NCBI GenBank assembly: GCA_018711005.1
Contig: DVIT01000053.1
Coordinates: 1-34,896, forward strand
Direction of reading: 5' to 3'
Length of the DNA stretch: 34,896 bases
Source of the DNA: Candidatus Scybalocola faecigallinarum
Lineage (GTDB): Bacteria > Bacillota > Clostridia > Lachnospirales > Lachnospiraceae
The stretch's first letter is position 1, and each line of letters begins with the position of its first letter. Positions 31,102-34,896 of this stretch are shown piece by piece. The notes under the pieces are model-generated. The model ran no database searches. It worked only from the letters and a program-made list of their open reading frames with translations, and was not told the DNA's origin. Both the position numbers and the translations under genes were made by a program.

Positions 31102-32628
31102 TTAAATGTAATTTTCCGGATCTACAGGAACGCCGTTTACCCACACCTCAAAGTGCAGATGGGCGCCTGTGGAAATTCCCGTGCTGCCTACTGCTGCGAT
31201 CACATCGCCCTGGCTGACTTTGTCGCCAACAGATGCATAAATAGCCGAACAATGCTGATATAATGTGGTCAGGCCATTGCCGTGGCTGACAACAATATAG
31301 TTACCTCTTGCTGAACTATAGGAAACAGTTACAACCGTTCCCCCGTCTGCAGCATAAATAGCTGTGCCTGTTGAAGCTGCAATATCCACACCTTTATGGT
31401 TGGAGGAAGCTCCGGCTGTCGGTGATGTTCTTCCGCCAAAATGGGATGAAATATATCCGCCGGCACATGGCCAGATCAGGGAGCCTGTGGCCACGCCAGC
31501 TGAAGATGAACTGCCGGAATTATCCTGGCTGCTGTCAGAGCTGTCGGAAGATGCTGAGCTGTCCTGATTTCCGCTGTTATCTGAAGATGCTGTATTATCC
31601 TGACTTCCGCTGTTATCTGAGGATGATGTACTATCCTGGCTTTCGCTGCTGTCTGAGGATGCTGTATTATCCTGGCTTTCGCTGTTATCCGAAGCTGCGC
31701 TGTCCTGGCTGCCGGATGTGTTTCCGGAAGACGAATCGGCTGCGCTGCTTTCTCCGGCTGCATCATCCGATGCGGAAGTTTCATTCTGGGAAGAACCCTG
31801 ATCCTGAGCAGAATCATCGGCTGTGCTTTCTGAAGCTTCCTGGGTCTCCTGGGCAGCTTCCTGCTGCTTTAACGCCTCCTGACGATCCAGTTCTTCCTGA
31901 TACTGGATTGCTGCAAGGATCTGATTGTTTTCATCGATTTCTTCCTGGGTATTGGAAATACTGTCATAGACGGTTCCAATATCGCTGTTAATGGAACTTA
32001 ACTCTGTCTGTTTAGCTTCCATAACCATTTCCAGCTCGGCCTGCTTGCTTTCTTCCTGGGTCTTTAAATCTTCGAGCTGGGTCTTTTGTTCCTGAAGCTG
32101 GGATTCCAGCGTTTCAATCTGTTGCCGTGTTTCGTTAAGATTGGTCAGCAGCTGGGCATCATAATCTGAAATTCTGGAAATATACTCGGAAGCATTCAGG
32201 ATAGAAGATATGCTGTCAGCCTGTAAAAATACAGACATAAGAGAAGTATCTCCGGATTCATACATGGCACGGATACGCGCCTTTAATGCCTCATATTGTT
32301 CCTGTTCGTTGGCCTTTGCCTCCTCAAGCTGCTGCTGTGTAGATGCAAGATCCGTTTCAGTCTGTTCCAGTTCTGTTGTCAGTTGGCTGATTTCCGAATA
32401 AACCGTATTCAGCTCCTGGTCCAGAGAAGAAATATAAGACTCTGTATCCGATTTGCTTGATTGAAGGGCAGCTAAACGGCTTTGCAGTGATTCTTTCTGG
32501 CTTTCCAAAGAATCCAGTGTCTGCTGAACTTCCTCTTTGCTGCTGGCGGCAAACGCCGGTACACTTAATGAAAATACCATTGAAAAGGCTACTGCTGCCT
32601 TCAGAGTACGTATGACTTTCCTCTGCAT
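31102..32628 (-). CDS. Secreted peptidoglycan hydrolase, PcsB/EnvC-like with M23 domain
   Basis: 508 aa. Signal peptide 1-28 (KVIRTLKAAVAFSMVFSLSV, ending PAFAA). Residues ~30-250 are a long coiled coil rich in Gln and Glu, as in EnvC/PcsB activators that FtsEX or similar regulates. Residues ~260-380 are a Ser/Asp/Gln-rich linker with 12-residue repeats. The C-terminal M23 domain (~385-508) has SSHFGGRTSP, NHKGVDIAAS (His411, Asp415) and AHLHFEVW (His490, His492), so the zinc ligands are intact. It probably cuts peptide cross-links at the division site. RBS AAAGGAG. It has its own promoter with an extended -10. Confidence 0.92.
   Translation of the reverse strand: MQRKVIRTLKAAVAFSMVFSLSVPAFAASSKEEVQQTLDSLESQKESLQSRLAALQSSKSDTESYISSLDQELNTVYSEISQLTTELEQTETDLASTQQQLEEAKANEQEQYEALKARIRAMYESGDTSLMSVFLQADSISSILNASEYISRISDYDAQLLTNLNETRQQIETLESQLQEQKTQLEDLKTQEESKQAELEMVMEAKQTELSSINSDIGTVYDSISNTQEEIDENNQILAAIQYQEELDRQEALKQQEAAQETQEASESTADDSAQDQGSSQNETSASDDAAGESSAADSSSGNTSGSQDSAASDNSESQDNTASSDSSESQDSTSSSDNSGSQDNTASSDNSGNQDSSASSDSSDSSQDNSGSSSSAGVATGSLIWPCAGGYISSHFGGRTSPTAGASSNHKGVDIAASTGTAIYAADGGTVVTVSYSSARGNYIVVSHGNGLTTLYQHCSAIYASVGDKVSQGDVIAAVGSTGISTGAHLHFEVWVNGVPVDPENYI
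31537..31716 (-). repeat. 36-bp tandem repeats in the linker of the M23 protein
   Basis: Residues ~305-364 consist of about five 11-12-residue units of the form SxSQDxTASSDN. The coding repeats are degenerate but in frame. Slippage could change the length between strains. Confidence 0.75.
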
Positions 32629-32773
32629 GATGATAAAAAACTCCTTTCTTTAGTACATTCACTGTAACTGTCCAGTAGGATGCGCCTTGTACACGCACCG
32701 CAGACCAGTCAGCCTGTACAGCCGGCAGCTGATCCCGTTCCAGGCAGTTACGATCTTTAAGTATCCGATTTTG

Positions 32774-32802
32774 ATTATAACACATTTATTACAAGAAGTC
32801 GA
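32774..32802 (-). promoter_or_regulatory. Promoter of the M23 peptidase gene
   Basis: TGTTATAAT is a perfect extended -10 (TATAAT at 32774-32779 on minus), with TCGACT 17 nt upstream (32797-32802). The leader is ~140 nt. Confidence 0.7.
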
Positions 32803-33152
32803 TGTTTATTGTAAAGTTATTAATTTTTTGTTACACAATGTTGTATCGATCCTTTAAGATTACTATGTGCAGCCCATTATGGCATTGTTTTGCTCCAGTT
32901 TTATCCCTTATAAAAAAGAGATTTCGGCCATAAATAAGATTTTCCAATTTATGGATGCAGACAACAGCCGTTTTCTGCACCCATAAAAACCATTTTGCCA
33001 TTCTAAGCCGAAGGCAGCAGGCATTTTCTACGGCCACAAAACAGATTTTGCGTTTTCAGGCCGTAGCCAGCAGAATTGCAGCGATCAATCCCAATGCCGA
33101 GGCTTTCCGGCATTGAGGCCGGGACGCATGTATCAGCGCCTGGCAGATGTTA
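32803..33152. other. Gene-free region with several inverted repeats
   Basis: No supported gene. It contains AATGCCG/CGGCATT, CTACGGCC/GGCCGTAG flanking ~23 nt, and an imperfect ATGGATGCAGA/TCTGCACCCAT stem. A 68-codon frame on minus lacks a ribosome binding site and any known domain. It may hold a repeat or structured RNA. Confidence 0.5.
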
Positions 33153-33719
33153 TTAAACCAGCCCGAAATAGGTAAGCAGGCCATCGTAAATACCTTCGGC
33201 AAAGCCGTACTGCTCGTCAATAAGCCGCTGCAGATCCTCATAATTAGACATATAGGCCAGTTCCACTAAGATGGCAGGCATCCGGGTGCGTCGCAGCACA
33301 TACAATGAAGGATTGACCCGGACGCCGTTGTCCTTTGTCCCAACAACGTTTACAATGCCGTTTAAAACATGCTCGGCCAGATAGTAGCTTTCTGTGTACG
33401 CTTTATAGACATAAACCTCTGTGCCTTCAATATTGGGATTTACGTTGGAATTGGCATGGATGCTGATAAAATAATCCGCCGGCCATTCATTGGCCATAGC
33501 GACCCGCTCCATGAGACTGGTGGCATTGGTAGTTCCAAGGATCGTTTCCGGCGTCGGTCTTGACACACGCACCTCAAACTCCGGATTGCCTTTGAGCATT
33601 TCTGCCAGATACATTCCCACATTGTATGTTATATCCTGCTCGTAAACACCTGAGTTTTCCGCGCCGGTATTATGTCCGCTCGGATTATGCCCCTGATCCA
33701 CAAAAATCTTTATTGCCAA
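33153..33719 (-). CDS. N-acetylmuramoyl-L-alanine amidase, CwlD/Amidase_3-like
   Basis: 188 aa from TTG 33719. Zinc amidase that cuts the amide bond between muramic acid and the stem peptide. Zn ligands are His in IFVDQGHNPSG, Glu in AENSGVYEQD and His in ISIHANS, with the catalytic Glu in LVELAYMSN. There is no signal peptide. The TTG start has AAGGGGTG at 6 nt; the GTG at 33728 is inside that site. The site is in the 3' arm of a perfect hairpin, followed by T7 that encodes the first residues, an unusual arrangement described separately. It is downstream of a small membrane protein gene. Confidence 0.9.
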   Translation of the reverse strand: MAIKIFVDQGHNPSGHNTGAENSGVYEQDITYNVGMYLAEMLKGNPEFEVRVSRPTPETILGTTNATSLMERVAMANEWPADYFISIHANSNVNPNIEGTEVYVYKAYTESYYLAEHVLNGIVNVVGTKDNGVRVNPSLYVLRRTRMPAILVELAYMSNYEDLQRLIDEQYGFAEGIYDGLLTYFGLV

Positions 33720-33766
33720 AAAAATCACCCCTTAATGCTCTATGACAACATATGCATTAAGGGGTG
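33719..33766 (-). terminator. Intrinsic terminator overlapping the amidase ribosome binding site
   Basis: GCATTAAGGGGTG and CACCCCTTAATGC are perfect 13-bp arms (33726-33738, 33754-33766) around a 15-nt loop. On the minus strand they are followed by a T7 tract. It ends the membrane-protein transcript but also contains the amidase AAGGGGTG site. Confidence 0.75.
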
Positions 33767-33772
33767 AAAGAT

Positions 33773-34285
33773 TTACTGTAAATGTACATCACTGCTCTTT
33801 ATTCTTTTTGCGCCAAAAATAAATATCAGAGCCGCTGCCATTTCAAGCCAGTGGTAAAATTCCCAGAGCCATGGCAGCAATTCCCACAGCCATGGCAGCG
33901 AGACACCGCTATAAAGACATACAGCATAAATCACTTCTAACAAAGGAGACAGAAAAAACAGAACCGCTGAAATGATCTTCACCGGCAGCCTGCACTTAAA
34001 CCGGAGTACGGTTACTGCCATGACAATCAGAAAAGCGATATCTATAATAATCTGTAATATATCTCCCGCAAACCAGGTCATTTTTCCGGATGCCACAAAA
34101 ACGCTCAGCGCAGCATATAATAAAACGGCCGCAAATCGCTTTATTGCTTCCAGCATGATCACAAAGGTTTTTTCCGCATCAATCTTTATGATACAAAATA
34201 TAATACCCAGCACAAGCCACACTACGGGATAGTAACCGTTAATCACCCGCAAAAAAATAAAAAATGGTATACTAATCGAATTCAC
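33773..34285 (-). CDS. Membrane protein of unknown function (170 aa)
   Basis: A GTG start at 34285 has GAGGT 8 nt upstream. The protein has about five hydrophobic segments (about 7-35, 48-68, 72-92, 100-125, 145-160), and a short repeated LPWLWEL-LPWLWEF (about 130-143) from a 21-bp tandem duplication. The C-terminus is basic. It starts 13 nt after the kinase stop, so it shares the kinase operon and may be linked to its signalling. I do not recognise the family. Confidence 0.65.
   Translation of the reverse strand: MNSISIPFFIFLRVINGYYPVVWLVLGIIFCIIKIDAEKTFVIMLEAIKRFAAVLLYAALSVFVASGKMTWFAGDILQIIIDIAFLIVMAVTVLRFKCRLPVKIISAVLFFLSPLLEVIYAVCLYSGVSLPWLWELLPWLWEFYHWLEMAAALIFIFGAKRIKSSDVHLQ
33859..33900. 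repeat. 21-bp tandem duplication inside a coding region
   Basis: Two adjacent 21-nt units, ATTCCCAGAGCCATGGCAGC and A against ATTCCCACAGCCATGGCAGC and G, differ at two positions and encode a 7-residue LPWLWEL/LPWLWEF repeat. Confidence 0.8.
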
Positions 34286-34298
34286 ATCTGTACCTCAT

Positions 34299-34896
34299 CT
34301 ACATCCACAAAAGATTCAATCCTGCCATAAGGATCAATGTAATCACAGAAACCACACATGCCAAAAGACTAAAAACAAACGACCGTCTGTCGCTTTTGCG
34401 TTTTATGTTTTTGCCGTTTTGGGACATTCCCCCTTGAACCACTTCCCTGGCTTTGCCCTCATCTTCTGCACTGTGGGGACGGTTTTGTAAGGGAATCTCC
34501 CTGGCAATTCCTGAAGGTGCTGCCCGATAGGGATCAAATGCCGGATCAGGCTCCTGCCGGAGAACGTTTTTCGGCACACGGCTTACATGGTCCTGTCGGA
34601 ACATCATTATGGTATGCTCCGGCGGCTCCTGCTGAGACTGATCCGGAGCTTTCCTTTCAAAGTCAAAAGTATCCACCGGAGGATTCACCGGTGTATCCGA
34701 TGGAACATCCGCAGGAATATTCACCGGAGTCTCCGTCTGCATCGCCAGCCACTGCAAGAGATCCGCCTTCATATCCGTCGGACCTTTATAACGCATGGCC
34801 GGATCCGGATGAGCTGCACGGCACACAATCTCCGCCAGTTGGCTGTCACAGCCGGACGGCGGCGGCAGCACACAGCCGGAAAGGCGCTGATTTGTG
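34299..34896 (-). CDS. Serine/threonine protein kinase, C-terminal part (cut by window edge)
   Basis: The frame is open to the window edge. It begins NQRLSGCVLPPPSGCDSQLA and continues with IVCRAAHPDPAMRYKGPTDM, which is the end of a Hanks-type kinase domain (the LPPP and the RY of the last helix). Then follow a ~100-residue Pro/Glu-rich linker and one C-terminal helix (SFVFSLLACVVSVITLILMA), so the protein is membrane anchored with the kinase inside. No PASTA repeats follow, unlike PrkC. It is the first gene seen in this operon; the catalytic residues lie outside the window. Confidence 0.75.
   Translation of the reverse strand, partial: TNQRLSGCVLPPPSGCDSQLAEIVCRAAHPDPAMRYKGPTDMKADLLQWLAMQTETPVNIPADVPSDTPVNPPVDTFDFERKAPDQSQQEPPEHTIMMFRQDHVSRVPKNVLRQEPDPAFDPYRAAPSGIAREIPLQNRPHSAEDEGKAREVVQGGMSQNGKNIKRKSDRRSFVFSLLACVVSVITLILMAGLNLLWM

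Noticed and set aside
31537-31716. Possible CRISPR or minisatellite
   Set aside because: The repeats are in frame and part of the M23 protein linker.
31371-31991. 206-codon plus-strand frame over the M23 linker
   Set aside because: Its Cys/Tyr/Arg-rich repeats arise from the Ser/Asp repeats read in reverse.
32831-33037. 68-codon minus frame
   Set aside because: No ribosome binding site and no known domain; it lies in a region of inverted repeats.

Overview
The window looks like chromosome of a gut-type Lachnospiraceae / Clostridium cluster XIVa bacterium. This rests on the ribosomal-protein block ecfA1-ecfA2-ecfT-truA-rplM-rpsI, the envelope block pyrH-frr-uppS-cdsA-dxr-rseP, GGAGG ribosome binding sites and moderate GC. 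The genus cannot be fixed from sequence alone. No tRNA, rRNA or CRISPR array was seen.

Region by region. (1) 1-2.6 kb: a decayed integrative/mobilizable element abutting the 3' end of rpsI, with a relaxase N-terminal stub, MobC, a small DUF3789-like membrane protein, a DpnD/PcfM-like protein, the tail of a DUF3991/Toprim primase-like gene, a ParA N-terminal fragment and a 54-aa accessory gene. The relaxase is cut after about 65 codons, and one internal deletion joins parA to the primase gene. (2) 2.66-8.3 kb, minus strand: rpsI and rplM with a consensus promoter, a 160-nt multi-hairpin repeat, a PflX-like radical SAM gene, truA and the ECF transporter energizing module. (3) 8.4-12.1 kb, plus strand: an RpiR-family regulator, a class III (GSA-like) aminotransferase and a DAACS symporter that seems to have lost about 80 internal residues. 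(4) 12.1-19.3 kb: an alpha-galactosidase/PTS operon (minus) divergent from an AraC-type activator and an ABC half-exporter (plus). (5) 19.3-22.9 kb: a Cof-type HAD phosphatase, then a patch of gene decay containing a frameshifted lipoprotein gene, a fused and truncated two-component system, a TIGR04076-like gene and a frameshifted Crp/Fnr gene. (6) 23.0-28.3 kb, minus strand: rseP, dxr, cdsA, uppS, frr and pyrH (isoprenoid, phospholipid and undecaprenyl synthesis plus ribosome recycling). (7) 28.3-34.9 kb, minus strand: rhomboid protease, NUDIX hydrolase, PHP phosphatase, a membrane protein, a PcsB/EnvC-like M23 peptidase, a CwlD-like amidase, a membrane protein and the C-terminal part of a Ser/Thr protein kinase.

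How the genes work together. Region 4 reads as one sugar utilization locus: an AraC-type regulator facing an operon that hydrolyses alpha-galactosides and imports a sugar by PTS. Region 3 reads as a small amine/amino-acid catabolic unit under an RpiR regulator. Regions 6-7 are mostly envelope and housekeeping functions. The window also carries two copies of a palindromic MITE-like element (16433-16495 and 22068-22207) and an unrelated multi-hairpin repeat before rplM. No clearly new large system was found. The most interesting items are the repeats, the terminator overlapping the amidase start, the duplicated leader hairpins and the broken genes.
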